Below are positions 35,811 through 45,566 of a stretch of 64,000 nucleotides of DNA, one piece after another; the first letter of the stretch is position 1, and the number at the start of each line of letters is the position of its first letter. This stretch comes from CAYVHB01 sp964450865 (GTDB taxonomy: Bacteria > Bacillota > Clostridia > Saccharofermentanales > UBA5734): contig CAYVHB010000013.1 in assembly GCA_964450865.1 (NCBI GenBank), positions 23,570 to 87,569 on the forward strand. Direction: 5' to 3'. The notes under the pieces were generated by a model. The model worked only from the letters and a program-made list of their open reading frames with translations, had not been told where the DNA came from and ran no database searches. A program made the position numbers and the translations under genes.

Positions 35811-38800
35811 ATGCAAAAACCAAACCATGGACATTGGCCGAATCGGTTTTTTCTCCTGCTTCTGACTTTATTGCTGACAATCCAGGCTGGCCAGGTTCTC
35901 CTGGTTACCCCGGAGGCCGCCGCCGCAACCATTCACAAACTCCAGGCGGCACCTGTTAATCCGACCTATCTGGCATACCTGCAAGATCAGGCCCGCGGCA
36001 AAGTTGCAGCCCGGGATGAGTCTGGCCGGACCCTGGGGTATGCACCCGGTCCCTGGCAGGCTCCCGAACTGACTGTCGCCACCGATACGCAGGCCCGGGC
36101 CTTTGCCTTACCGGCGACCTACGACCTGCGCAGTCTCAACCGGGTCACGCCGGTACGCGACCAGGATACCAGCGGCAGCTGCTGGACCTTTGCCACTTAT
36201 GGATCGCTGGAATCCGCTCTCCTGCCCGGTACCAGCACCGATTTCTCCGAGAATAACCTGAAAAATACCCACGGTTTTGATTATGACCCCAATACCGGCG
36301 GTGGCAACGCCTGGATGGCGACAGCTTACGTGGGTCGCTGGAGCGGCCCGGTTAATGAGGCACTCGATCCTTATGATCCGGCATCGACCAGTTCACCGGC
36401 CGGCCTGGCCGTCTCTCGCCACATCCAGGACGTGACATTCCTGCCGGCTGACATCACGGCGATCAAGCAGGCCATCTATGATGGCGGTGCCCTTTATACC
36501 GCCTTTTTCTGGGACATCGGCAATTTCAACGATACCTATGATTCATATTACTGTTCAACGGATAACAATGCCAACCATGCTGTGACCATCGTCGGCTGGA
36601 TTGACAGTTTCCCCGCCAGCCAGTTCAACTCAGCACCAGCCGGCAACGGCGCCTTTATCGTTAAAAACAGCTGGAATACGACCTGGGGCGACAATGGCTA
36701 CTTCTACCTGTCTTTTTATGACGCCTCGGCCCTGGCCGAGAACGCTGCCTTCCACTGGGCCGAGCCAGTTGACAACTATTCGCAGATATTCCAGTACGAC
36801 CCCCTGGGTGCCGTCAACTTCCTTGGCACGGAACAGGAGAGCCTGCTCGCTGCCAATGTTTTCACGGCTGGCAGCAGCCAGGCACTGGAAGCGGTCTCGT
36901 TTTATACGCCGACAACCAGCAGCACATACACAATCAGGATTTACACGGATTTAAGCGGCGCTACGCCCGATACAGGTACCCTGGCCCTGACTGACAATGG
37001 TTCGCTGAGTCAAGCGGGTTACCATACCCTGCCTTTGAGCACCTCCGTACCGCTTGCCGCAGGGCAGACTTTTGCCATCGCGATCAATCTGACAACCCCG
37101 GATTATATCTACCCGCAGGCCATTGAGTATGCCATTGACGGCTTCAGCAGCCAGGCGACGGCAGCCAGCGGCCAGAGCTACTTCTGCATGGATGGGGTCA
37201 ACTGGGTTGACCTGACGTCTGATTTCGACCCCAGTGCCAATTTCTGTATCAAGGCCCTGACCAATCCGCTGGCGGACTGCACCCTGGCTTATAACGGCAA
37301 CGGCCAGACCAGCGGCACGGTGCCAGCTGGCGGTACCTTCGCCTATAACACGCTGGTCACCGTTGCCGGACCCGGCGACCTGGTGCGTACAGACTATACC
37401 TTTACCGGCTGGAATACCCAGGCTGACGGTTCCGGCCAGGCCTATAGCGCCGGTGACACCTTCGCCTTGCGCCTGAACACGACACTCTATGCCCAGTGGC
37501 GCAACAGCAGCGATTTACTGACCGTCACCTTTGACCCGCAAAACGAAACCTCACCCTTCGCGGTTACAACAGGATATGGTACCCTAATCAGCAAGCCGGC
37601 CAATCCGACGCGGGAAGGCTACAAGTTTGTCGCCTGGTATACAGATACCGGCTACACCGCGGCGTGGAATTTCTCGACCGACCTGGTCAAGTCCGACCGG
37701 ACTCTGTATGCCCGCTGGATCATCAATGCCCTGGGCAATGTCACAGCCAGGTCCGGCGGTTACAACAGCATCAGGCTCACCTGGGCAGCGGAACCGGGTG
37801 CCGATTTCTATTCAATCTACCGCTCGACAACCTCCAGCACCGAAGGCTTCAGCCGGATCAAGACCGATGCGGCCGGCTCTTCATTCACGGATGAAGATCT
37901 GGCCACCAACACCCGGTATTACTACAAAATCAAGGCCTACGCCGTAGTCGACGGCACCAGGATCAGCAGCCCCAACTTTTCGGCTGTAGTCTCGGCCAGG
38001 CCTGTCCCGGCCAGGCCGGGCAGCTTTGCGGTAGCCAATGCCGGTTATAACAGTATCAGGATCAGCTGGCAGGCTGTCAGCGGCGCCAGCGGCTACAAGC
38101 TTTATCGCGCCACCAGTGAAAACGGCTCCTATTCGTTGATCAAAACAGTCAGCGGCGCCAGCACAGTCAGTTATACCGATACCGGCCTGACCACCGGCAA
38201 GTCCTATTATTACAAGCTGCGAGCTTACCGGACGGTCAGCGGGAGCGCCGTATACAGCAGCTACACCGCTATTCTGTCGAAAGAACCGCTGCCGGCAACC
38301 CCGTCTGGACTGAGCCTTACCCGGGCCGGTGCCACCAGCCTCAAGATCAGCTGGCGTGCGGTCAGCGGGGCCACTGGCTACCAGATGTACCGCTCCAGCA
38401 GTGAAAACGGCTCCTACAGCAAGATCAAGACGACAAGCTCGACCAGCTATACCAATACCGGCCTGACCACCGGCCAATCCTACTATTACAAGGTCAGGGC
38501 TTACCGCACGGTCAGCGGCAAGAACTATTTTGGCAGCTTTACCGCAGTCAAGGGGCTCGACGCCCGGGAAAGCTATGCACCGGAATGCGCGGTCAACCTG
38601 CCGGAGGATACAGTCAGCGATTGTACCGCGGTCGTCATCTATTTCGCCAACAACGGCGTACGTCCGCTGCGGATATACAGTGCCAATGCCGCGCTGATTG
38701 ACGCGGACTTTGCCGATTATGACCGTAACCTGCTGCTTTGTGACGAAGAGGGGTATCTGCTTGATTACATCGAGCTGGCCGCCGGCTCGGCCGCCTATAT

Positions 38801-38933
38801 TAACTTCCTCGTCGATGGCGATGCGACCTGGTACGACGCCAACTCAACCATCGCCTTTGACTTCCGATATGACCTGGTCGCCTATCGGGCCTATTGTTGT
38901 GCCAATGACGGATCCTACTACGTCAAGAAATAA
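35811..38933 (+). CDS. Secreted papain-like (C1) cysteine peptidase with InlB-type and FN3 repeats
   Basis: A 1040-residue extracellular protein. A signal peptide (residues about 1-40) is followed by a C1A peptidase with Cys124 (in SGSCWTF), His256 (NANHAV) and Asn286 (KNSWN). Next is a lectin-like domain typical of bacterial C1 peptidases (about 320-480), two InlB/Listeria-Bacteroides beta-repeats (ending TTLYAQW and RTLYARW), three fibronectin type III modules (about 640-920) and a C-terminal domain of about 110 residues that is not recognised. It lacks a sortase motif or SLH domain. Start: ATG after GAAAGGG; a GTG three codons earlier lacks spacing. Its terminator is at 39003-39030. Confidence 0.92.
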   Translation: MQKPNHGHWPNRFFLLLLTLLLTIQAGQVLLVTPEAAAATIHKLQAAPVNPTYLAYLQDQARGKVAARDESGRTLGYAPGPWQAPELTVATDTQARAFALPATYDLRSLNRVTPVRDQDTSGSCWTFATYGSLESALLPGTSTDFSENNLKNTHGFDYDPNTGGGNAWMATAYVGRWSGPVNEALDPYDPASTSSPAGLAVSRHIQDVTFLPADITAIKQAIYDGGALYTAFFWDIGNFNDTYDSYYCSTDNNANHAVTIVGWIDSFPASQFNSAPAGNGAFIVKNSWNTTWGDNGYFYLSFYDASALAENAAFHWAEPVDNYSQIFQYDPLGAVNFLGTEQESLLAANVFTAGSSQALEAVSFYTPTTSSTYTIRIYTDLSGATPDTGTLALTDNGSLSQAGYHTLPLSTSVPLAAGQTFAIAINLTTPDYIYPQAIEYAIDGFSSQATAASGQSYFCMDGVNWVDLTSDFDPSANFCIKALTNPLADCTLAYNGNGQTSGTVPAGGTFAYNTLVTVAGPGDLVRTDYTFTGWNTQADGSGQAYSAGDTFALRLNTTLYAQWRNSSDLLTVTFDPQNETSPFAVTTGYGTLISKPANPTREGYKFVAWYTDTGYTAAWNFSTDLVKSDRTLYARWIINALGNVTARSGGYNSIRLTWAAEPGADFYSIYRSTTSSTEGFSRIKTDAAGSSFTDEDLATNTRYYYKIKAYAVVDGTRISSPNFSAVVSARPVPARPGSFAVANAGYNSIRISWQAVSGASGYKLYRATSENGSYSLIKTVSGASTVSYTDTGLTTGKSYYYKLRAYRTVSGSAVYSSYTAILSKEPLPATPSGLSLTRAGATSLKISWRAVSGATGYQMYRSSSENGSYSKIKTTSSTSYTNTGLTTGQSYYYKVRAYRTVSGKNYFGSFTAVKGLDARESYAPECAVNLPEDTVSDCTAVVIYFANNGVRPLRIYSANAALIDADFADYDRNLLLCDEEGYLLDYIELAAGSAAYINFLVDGDATWYDANSTIAFDFRYDLVAYRAYCCANDGSYYVKK

Positions 38934-39002
38934 ACACGGTGCTTCCTGTGCCTCTGCACAACGAACCGCCCCCAGCCCAGCCAACCGCCCCCGTTGTCAC
39001 CT

Positions 39003-39030
39003 AAAAGCGCTGCCACCTGGCAGCGCTTTT
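39003..39030 (+). terminator. Terminator of the C1 peptidase gene
   Basis: A stem aaaagcgctgcc / ggcagcgctttt with a short loop, ending in T-run on the plus strand and in A-run upstream, so it could also act on the minus strand. Confidence 0.85.
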
Positions 39031-39104
39031 ACATTCGATGTTCCGGTTATCCAGCCTGTCAGTTGCCCGGTGGCTGTTCTGGCCGTGTTTGCGGGCCCGG
39101 CCTG

Positions 39105-41567
39105 TCAGTTGGCGGTATCTGATTTGGCTTGCTGTTCGAGGCGCTGGATCTGGGCCACGATCAGGCCGGCACTATAGGCAGCCGCCCAGCGGACGAGCGG
39201 GCTGATCTGACGGTACAGCACGATCGGGTACGTCCATTCCAGTACAGCCAGCAGATAGGGAATCATGTCCGTTTCAAAAATCACGGCCGTCTTGGCATAG
39301 CGGCGTAACTGGGTGATCAGGGCGAAAGCTTTACCCATGGCCGGATCATCACCCGGATAGAGCCACGGCGGGGCCTGGACCAGCGAGTCGAGCCCTGCCA
39401 GGGCCTGTTCAAAAATCAGATAGTCATGGACATCACGTTCATCTTGCAGGCGCAGCATTTCAAATTTAAAGATCGGCTCAAGACGGGCAAAGTCGGCGAC
39501 AATGTTGCGGATACCGGTCTCGGAAAAGTCAATGATATACACGTTATCCCGTTCGTCAAGCAGGATGTTCTGCATGTTCAGGTCGCCATGGGTAATCCCG
39601 GTGTACCACAGCTGCGCCTGATTGCGCCGGGCCGGATACTCATGCTTGAGAAAATAGTAGGGATTGGGCAGGGTAATTCCCAGCGGCGGGCAAGCCAGTT
39701 GTGGCTCATCAGCCGAAATCCCCAGATTCTGTTCTGCCTGCTGCAGCAGGTCACCAAAAAGATTACGTGGATCATGTTGCTGGTAGAGCCGGACAGCCTC
39801 CCAGCGGGGCTGTCCGTACCACGGCTTGAGAATCGAGGTGAATATCCGTTCAAACAAGCGTTGCAAATCCTCGATTTGTCCGGTCCGATAGCGGTTTGTC
39901 AGCCAGGTCAGCTGGCTGTCCGGACCATTGATCCCCAGGAAATTGAAACGCATCCCGCTAGACTGGCCAAAGCTGGCCTGACCCATCAGGGTCGTGGAGT
40001 TGTTCAGGATATAGTTCTGGACATAACGCTGATGATTGCTGATCTCCCGGTTAATCAGCTCAGTCGGGCCGATTTTCAGCACCGTCGGCAGCATTTTGCG
40101 CTGATGGTGGTCAAATGCGGTTACCCGAAACGGCTTGCCGGCACTGTAGCCACCGGACAGAGGATCAAGGACGACACGGGAAGCATCGGCAAACAGGCGA
40201 CGGGTGATGACTTCCCATTCGCGCGGAAATGGTACCGGACGGGTCCATTCAATCTGCAGCTGCTTTTCCGCACCCGCGCGAACCTGGTCAATCAGCCACA
40301 GCCAGGCCCGGCCGCCACTGACCTGCAGGTTGCCATCGGTAACCAGGCAATCGTCCAGGCTCTCCAGATCCGAACAGTTCTCGGCGATACCGGCTGGCTG
40401 TTCGATCCTTTGCCAGGCCAGGCGCCGGTTCACGGTCATGGCCTGACCCTGGCAGAACCAGCTGGTATCAGCTGGCAGGCGGACAGGCAACAAGGACTCA
40501 AGCTGATGCAGGATATCTGATCTGGCTGGTCCCAGCAGACCCAGCCAGATGACCGTAGCCGGTTTATCGATCGTCCGGGTGGTCAGCTGCTGATCAAGAT
40601 AATCGCGCAGCTGCGCGAAATAGCCACCGCTGCCGGTTTCCAGATCAGCCACGACCAGTGCCGCCAATACAGGGGCAGAGGAAGATGGCACGTTTTCGGG
40701 GGCCGGCGCAGCCACCGATGAAACAGCCGTTGACGGTGTCTGCAACGGTTCTTGTTGTGGTCCTGTCAATTGCGAATCGAGCAAAGCCGTATAGACTTCA
40801 CTCAGCCAGGCCTGCAGCGGCAAGGCTGGACCGGACGGCAGGTCACAGCGGGTCAGGGCCGTCTCGCTCAAGCCCAGGGCTGATCTGGCATAGATCAGGG
40901 TTTCTGCGCCAGGCTTGATCTGGAAGTCAGCCTGATTGTAACCGTCGGCTGGCAGAACGGCAGCCAGGTGCGGCAGGACGAACAGCGGACCCCAGGCCGA
41001 TAACTCAGGCTGGTCACCCGCTTCAGTGCCCAATGCACCAAAGCCCAGTCCCAGCGGCAGGTCCACACCGCGCAGCAGCAGGGGTTCTGCTGGCAAGGCC
41101 CGGCTGTCAGCCCGCCCCGGATCACGGTCCCCATTTACCGATGTCCAGACATCCACGGGTCCACTTCCCCGCTCTGGTATCTGCAAGGTCGCGCAGCGGC
41201 CCGCCAGAGGCAGCTCGATCTGTGCATTCTCGCGCGATGCCGCAGCCCAGGCAGCAGCCAGATGATCTGTCACACGGAAAAACGGCAGCATCCCGGTGAC
41301 TTCCAATACGGACTGCACATCCGGATTGGGCGCATTCAGGATGATCTCCCCCCGGGCCTGCTGTCTCTGGCGCACATATTTTAACAAGATACGCAGGCCC
41401 GCGCTGGACAAATATGGTACTGCCTGCAAATCGATAATCCAGAGCCGCTCAGGCCCGGCCTGATCCTGCAGGGCTGAATCCAGGACCTGTGCACCTGGCC
41501 CGTCAAGCCGGCCACGCAAAGTAAACAGCACAGCATCCGCCCGGGTTTGACGAGAGACTTCCAGCAT
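39105..41567 (-). CDS. STAS-domain protein fused to an aminoglycoside-phosphotransferase-like kinase domain
   Basis: An 820-residue soluble protein. Residues about 1-105 form a STAS domain (anti-sigma-factor antagonist type, with YLSSAGLRILL around the phosphorylatable Ser). The middle (about 110-460) is unrecognised and has an Ala/Pro/Ser linker. Residues about 465-820 are kinase-like: glycine-rich LSGGYSAGK, VLKIG (ATP Lys, about 498), catalytic loop HGDLNMQN (660-667) and metal DFSET (680). The kinase part resembles ternary-complex-associated (TCAD) phosphotransferases of bacterial signalling systems, by inference. AGGGGG precedes the ATG; a TTG seven codons upstream is less likely. It stands alone. 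Confidence 0.75.
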   Translation of the reverse strand: MLEVSRQTRADAVLFTLRGRLDGPGAQVLDSALQDQAGPERLWIIDLQAVPYLSSAGLRILLKYVRQRQQARGEIILNAPNPDVQSVLEVTGMLPFFRVTDHLAAAWAAASRENAQIELPLAGRCATLQIPERGSGPVDVWTSVNGDRDPGRADSRALPAEPLLLRGVDLPLGLGFGALGTEAGDQPELSAWGPLFVLPHLAAVLPADGYNQADFQIKPGAETLIYARSALGLSETALTRCDLPSGPALPLQAWLSEVYTALLDSQLTGPQQEPLQTPSTAVSSVAAPAPENVPSSSAPVLAALVVADLETGSGGYFAQLRDYLDQQLTTRTIDKPATVIWLGLLGPARSDILHQLESLLPVRLPADTSWFCQGQAMTVNRRLAWQRIEQPAGIAENCSDLESLDDCLVTDGNLQVSGGRAWLWLIDQVRAGAEKQLQIEWTRPVPFPREWEVITRRLFADASRVVLDPLSGGYSAGKPFRVTAFDHHQRKMLPTVLKIGPTELINREISNHQRYVQNYILNNSTTLMGQASFGQSSGMRFNFLGINGPDSQLTWLTNRYRTGQIEDLQRLFERIFTSILKPWYGQPRWEAVRLYQQHDPRNLFGDLLQQAEQNLGISADEPQLACPPLGITLPNPYYFLKHEYPARRNQAQLWYTGITHGDLNMQNILLDERDNVYIIDFSETGIRNIVADFARLEPIFKFEMLRLQDERDVHDYLIFEQALAGLDSLVQAPPWLYPGDDPAMGKAFALITQLRRYAKTAVIFETDMIPYLLAVLEWTYPIVLYRQISPLVRWAAAYSAGLIVAQIQRLEQQAKSDTAN

Positions 41568-41727
41568 CTGATGTACCCCCTGTTGCAATAATCACGTCGT
41601 GTTCAATCTGGACATTCCGGAAAAGACTTCGCATAAAAGATTACCTGGCTATTCATGAAAGGAAGCGATCAGGCAATTCATGAGACAGACCTGAAACGAA
41701 CTGCCTTCCAGCCATCAAAAGCGCTCG

Positions 41728-42027
41728 TCAGGAGATTTTGGTGAAAGAATAGATTTCGCGGCGATCGGCCTGGCCTTTCCAGCCATGGCTGATAAAATAA
41801 TCAGCCAGGTATACATTCAGGTCAGCATGCTGCAGATCAGTCTCAATATCTTCAATCGTCGCCCGCCCACCGTGGGTATTGAAAAAATCATATCGGATCC
41901 GGGCATAGGACTTGACACAGTCGCAAACGATTTCCGATATGCTCTGAGTCGTTGCATGGTCTGTCGAGCAGATCGACAGCCAGCGGCCCGGCTTATTATA
42001 CGACCAGTTGACAAGCACGTACTTCAT
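41728..42027 (-). CDS. Small hypothetical protein
   Basis: A 99-residue protein with no signal peptide or membrane segment. Aromatic residues and a SHGWKGQADRREIYSF end stand out; a CDCVKSY segment offers two cysteines. I do not recognise it. A good site (GAAGGAG) eight bases before the ATG and normal codon use support it as a gene. It lies upstream of the STAS-kinase gene on the same strand, with a 160-base gap. Confidence 0.55.
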   Translation of the reverse strand: MKYVLVNWSYNKPGRWLSICSTDHATTQSISEIVCDCVKSYARIRYDFFNTHGGRATIEDIETDLQHADLNVYLADYFISHGWKGQADRREIYSFTKIS

Positions 42028-42389
42028 AATACCGTCTCCTTCACGCAGGACTTCACATCAGATTGGACTGGACTGGACTGAACTGGATCGGTCTGGGCCG
42101 GGCTGGACTGGCTTGCGCAGCCTGACTGGACTGGCTTGCGCAGTCACTCATATTCACTTTAAATCTATGTCCGGACAATACAAGGCCCAAGTCATTATTT
42201 TTATGTTGCAGGCAGATTAAAAAGGTGACGGCCGGATGGCCCATCAATTGATCTGACCCATTAAAACAGCCGTTCAGCCGGCTGACAGCGACCGGTCCAA
42301 CCGGGCTGCTGCCATAAAGTTTCACAAGGTCAGCCAGTTGGCAATGCATATTATTTCCATTAAAATCAATAATAAAGAGGTGATGATCA
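42028..42389. other. Intergenic region with short tandem repeats
   Basis: Starts with runs of ggactggact (42063-42082) and a 16-base direct repeat ggactggcttgcgcag at 42105-42120 and 42128-42143 (period 23). No gene is convincing here; a long minus-strand frame covering it and the next gene's start has no ribosome site. Confidence 0.45.
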
Positions 42390-43460
42390 GTGGCCCAGTA
42401 TTGCAAAGATGATATACATGACAACGTGGCCTCCAGCAGAACCATCCCTGTTACCTCCATCGGGAGTGTCCCTGCAATATCCGTCAGGACTATCCCCGTG
42501 GCTTGCGTCAGGACTGTCGCTTCCCGGCCAGGTCGATCCTGCGCGGTCACTGTATTACCCGCTCATCAATCCGGGCCGGCGGATCCAGGCCCAGCCAGTC
42601 TCAACCGTCAGCGTAAACCGCAATGGCGAAGCTGGTTATCCGTCCTTTGCTTGCTGACGCTGATCCTGACCCTGACCGCCTGTCAGCGCCGGCCATTGTC
42701 ACCGACGCCACCTGACCCTCACGATCTGCAAGGCCACAGCGTGGGCGTCATGCTGTCCTGGAGTCCGGACTATATCCTGGAAAAAATCGGCGGTATCGAC
42801 CTGTTGCGGTTCGACATGCTCGCTGATGCCTTGCTGGCTTTAAAGTATCAGCGGATTGAAGCCCTGGCTATGGATATCTCCGATGCGACTTACCTTTGCA
42901 ACGTCCAGCCAGCCTACACCATGATCAGTGAACCGGTCGCGCGGGACAAGTATGTCTGTTTTGTCAGCAATGAAAGACCCGAATTGCTGGCCCAGTTTAA
43001 TGAATTCGCAGCTGACTTCTATGATAGTGAGGACTGTCGCGAATTGCAGGAGCGGGTCCGCACCATGAAAAATGGCAATTTCGTTTCACGGTCAATTCCG
43101 GTGCATCCGGACGGTCCGATCATCAAAATTGCCATTCTGGGCACCGCCATGCCTTATACAGCCTATAATTTTACCACCCGGGATTACATGGGCAGTGATA
43201 TTGAGGTCGCCCGCCACTTTGCCTGGCGCTATGGCTATCGCATCGAGTTTTTGGACAGTGACTGGATGGGGTCCATTGCCAATATCAGCACGGGCAAAGC
43301 CGATCTCTTCTTTTGCGCTTTGTCTGATTACTATCGCACGGACACGCTGAAAAGCCATATCGCCCTGGTCAGCGAGCCCTATTTCCCCTCTTCCATTCAC
43401 CTTGTCGTTATCGGTGACCGCTCAAAAATATCCTTCAACAACCCGGACATGGGTTATTAG
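42390..43460 (+). CDS. Solute-binding-protein-like lipoprotein with an unusually long N-region
   Basis: Predicted 356 residues. A hydrophobic stretch WLSVLCLLTLILTLTAC ends in a lipobox (LTAC), so the mature part should be a lipoprotein. The rest resembles family 3 amino-acid-binding proteins in two parts: a first segment with VGVMLSWSPDYILEK and a second from IKIAILG with GSDIEVARHFAWRYGY and ISTGKADLFFCALS. The gene stops at GDRSKISF, where longer homologues would continue, so the C-terminal lobe may be cut short. The GTG start after GAGGTGA puts about 80 odd residues before the signal peptide; no good nearer start is seen. Converges on leuD. Confidence 0.6.
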   Translation: MAQYCKDDIHDNVASSRTIPVTSIGSVPAISVRTIPVACVRTVASRPGRSCAVTVLPAHQSGPADPGPASLNRQRKPQWRSWLSVLCLLTLILTLTACQRRPLSPTPPDPHDLQGHSVGVMLSWSPDYILEKIGGIDLLRFDMLADALLALKYQRIEALAMDISDATYLCNVQPAYTMISEPVARDKYVCFVSNERPELLAQFNEFAADFYDSEDCRELQERVRTMKNGNFVSRSIPVHPDGPIIKIAILGTAMPYTAYNFTTRDYMGSDIEVARHFAWRYGYRIEFLDSDWMGSIANISTGKADLFFCALSDYYRTDTLKSHIALVSEPYFPSSIHLVVIGDRSKISFNNPDMGY

Positions 43461-43466
43461 TCGCTC

Positions 43467-44069
43467 TCAGCGTTGCTTGCTGACCGGATGGGCCTTCTCA
43501 TAGGCATCGATGGCATCGGCCTTGAGCAGGGTCAGGCTGATATCATCAAAACCATTCAAAAGTTTATTCGTGTAGAAGTCATCGAGTGTGAAGTCAAAGG
43601 TCAGACCCCGGTGATCGGTTACTTTTTTCGTCGTCAGGTCAATTTCCAGGCTGTAGCCTTCGATTCTGGCCGTATTGACAAACAGTTTATCAACTGCCTC
43701 AGCGGAGAGGCGAATCGGCAGGATGCCGTTGTTCAGGCAGTTGTTATAGAAAATATCGGCAAAACTGGAGGCGATGATCGCCCGGAATCCATAGTCCTGC
43801 AAGGCCCAGGGGGCGTGCTCACGCGATGAACCACAACCGAAATTGGAACGCGACAGCAAGATCGACGCGCCCTGATAGCGGGTCTGGTTCAGGGTAAAAT
43901 CCGGAATCAGCTGGCCGTCTTCCGTGAAGCGGAATTCAAAAAACAGGAACTGGCCAAATCCGCTGCGCTCGATGCGCTTGAGGAACTGCTTGGGAATGAT
44001 GGCATCTGTATCGACGTTGACCCGATCGAGCGGGGCTACCAGACCGGTATGCTTGACAAAAGGTTCCAT
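43467..44069 (-). CDS. leuD: 3-isopropylmalate dehydratase small subunit
   Basis: A 200-residue swivelling subunit of isopropylmalate isomerase, in leucine synthesis. Motifs: VNVDTDAIIPKQFL at the start and NFGCGSSREHAPWAL (substrate-binding loop), then IIASSFADIFYNNC. The length fits the bacterial LeuD of about 200 residues. It follows leuC by 96 bases on the same strand. The gene ends six bases from the convergent solute-binding gene. leuA and leuB are not in the window. Confidence 0.96.
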   Translation of the reverse strand: MEPFVKHTGLVAPLDRVNVDTDAIIPKQFLKRIERSGFGQFLFFEFRFTEDGQLIPDFTLNQTRYQGASILLSRSNFGCGSSREHAPWALQDYGFRAIIASSFADIFYNNCLNNGILPIRLSAEAVDKLFVNTARIEGYSLEIDLTTKKVTDHRGLTFDFTLDDFYTNKLLNGFDDISLTLLKADAIDAYEKAHPVSKQR

Positions 44070-44165
44070 TTTATTACCTCCTCATGCGGCTGCTCACAGC
44101 AACACGCAGTTCTGAACAAACAGCGGGAATGCGTCCGGGCCCAACAAGAGCCCAGCCCGGCTGGC

Positions 44166-45566
44166 CTACAACAGTTCGCGAACGTCAACGAAATGACCAT
44201 ATACGGCGGCGGCAGCAGCCATTTGCGGCGAGACCAGATGCGTCCGCCCGCCCCGGCCCTGGCGTCCTTCAAAATTACGGTTGGAGGTCGACGCACACCG
44301 CTGTCCAGGCTTGAGCATGTCCGGATTCATCGCCAGGCACATGCTGCAGCCCGGCTCGCGCCATTCAAAACCAGCCGCGGTAAAAATCTGATCAAGGCCT
44401 TCGGCCTCCGCCTGCTGCTTGACCTGGACCGAACCAGGCACAACCAGCGCCGTGACCTGGGGACTGACCTGGCGCCCTCTGGCGATTTTGGCAGCGGCCC
44501 GCAAATCCTCGATCCGGCCATTGGTGCAGGAACCGATGAACACATAATCGATGGCGATTTCTTTCATCGGGGTCCCCGGCTGCAGACCCATGTATTCGAG
44601 CGCCTTCTCAGCGGCCTTCTGCTGGTCGATACTCGGGAAATCTGCCGGACTCGGCACGACATCCAGAATGCTGGCACCCATGGCGGGGCTGGTGCCCCAG
44701 GTCACTTGCGGAGCAAGCGTGTCCGCGTCAAAGGCCAGGACCGTATCAAATACCGCGTCAGCATCGCTGGCCAGCATCTGCCATTCCTGGACAGCCTGGT
44801 CAAAGTCCGCTCCCTGGGGAGCATAGGGCCGGCCCCGCAGATAATCAAAGGTGGTCTGGTCAGGTGCTATCAGGCCAGAGCGGGCCCCGGCTTCAATGGC
44901 CATGTTGCAGACTGTCATCCGCTCTTCCATGGTCAGGTTGCGGATGGCCGCGCCAGTGAACTCAATCACATAACCGGTACCGAAATCGGTGCCATAACGG
45001 CTGATAATGCCAAGGATCAGGTCCTTGGCGCCGACGCCCTGGCCAAGCTGGCCGTCAACACGAACCTGCATGGTGCGCGACTTTTTCTGCGGCAGGCACT
45101 GCGTGGCCAGTACATGCTCGACCTCGCTGGTCCCGATACCAAAAGCCAGGGCGCCAAAAGCCCCGTGCGTCGCGGTATGGCTGTCACCGCAGACGATGGT
45201 ATTGCCGGGCAGGGTCAGGCCCAGCTCCGGGCCAATAACGTGGACGATGCCCTGGTTGACGCTGTCAAGGTCAAACAAGGTTACGCCAAAGTCGGCACAA
45301 TTGCGGGCCAGCGTCTCCATCTGCTGCCTGGAAATCGGATCCTTGATGTTGCGGCGGTCAACAGTTGGCACGTTGTGATCCATCGTCGCAAAAGACAGAT
45401 CGGGCCGGCGAACTTTGCGGCCTGCCAGGCGCAAGCCTTCAAAAGCCTGGGGCGAGGTCACTTCATGAAGCAGATGCAGATCAATATAGATCAGGCTTTG
45501 CTGACCTTCGTTGGCGATAACCAGGTGTTTATCCCAGATTTTTTCGTAAAGTGTTTTCCCAGACAT
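44166..45566 (-). CDS. leuC: 3-isopropylmalate dehydratase large subunit
   Basis: A 466-residue aconitase-family [4Fe-4S] enzyme that isomerises 2-isopropylmalate to 3-isopropylmalate with LeuD. Cluster ligands are Cys in FIGSCTNGR and in the GCSMCLAMN motif (CxxC). IVCGDSHTATHGAFG and YEKIWDKHLV-like N-terminal residues are family hallmarks; the length matches the bacterial type. AAGGGAG precedes the ATG. It is the first gene of leuC-leuD. I saw no T-box or leader peptide with leucine codons in the 460 bases upstream. Confidence 0.96.
   Translation of the reverse strand: MSGKTLYEKIWDKHLVIANEGQQSLIYIDLHLLHEVTSPQAFEGLRLAGRKVRRPDLSFATMDHNVPTVDRRNIKDPISRQQMETLARNCADFGVTLFDLDSVNQGIVHVIGPELGLTLPGNTIVCGDSHTATHGAFGALAFGIGTSEVEHVLATQCLPQKKSRTMQVRVDGQLGQGVGAKDLILGIISRYGTDFGTGYVIEFTGAAIRNLTMEERMTVCNMAIEAGARSGLIAPDQTTFDYLRGRPYAPQGADFDQAVQEWQMLASDADAVFDTVLAFDADTLAPQVTWGTSPAMGASILDVVPSPADFPSIDQQKAAEKALEYMGLQPGTPMKEIAIDYVFIGSCTNGRIEDLRAAAKIARGRQVSPQVTALVVPGSVQVKQQAEAEGLDQIFTAAGFEWREPGCSMCLAMNPDMLKPGQRCASTSNRNFEGRQGRGGRTHLVSPQMAAAAAVYGHFVDVRELL

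Noticed and set aside
42053..42550. 165-codon minus-strand frame over the start of the lipoprotein gene
   Set aside because: No ribosome site, low-complexity end made of repeat DNA, and overlap with a better supported gene.
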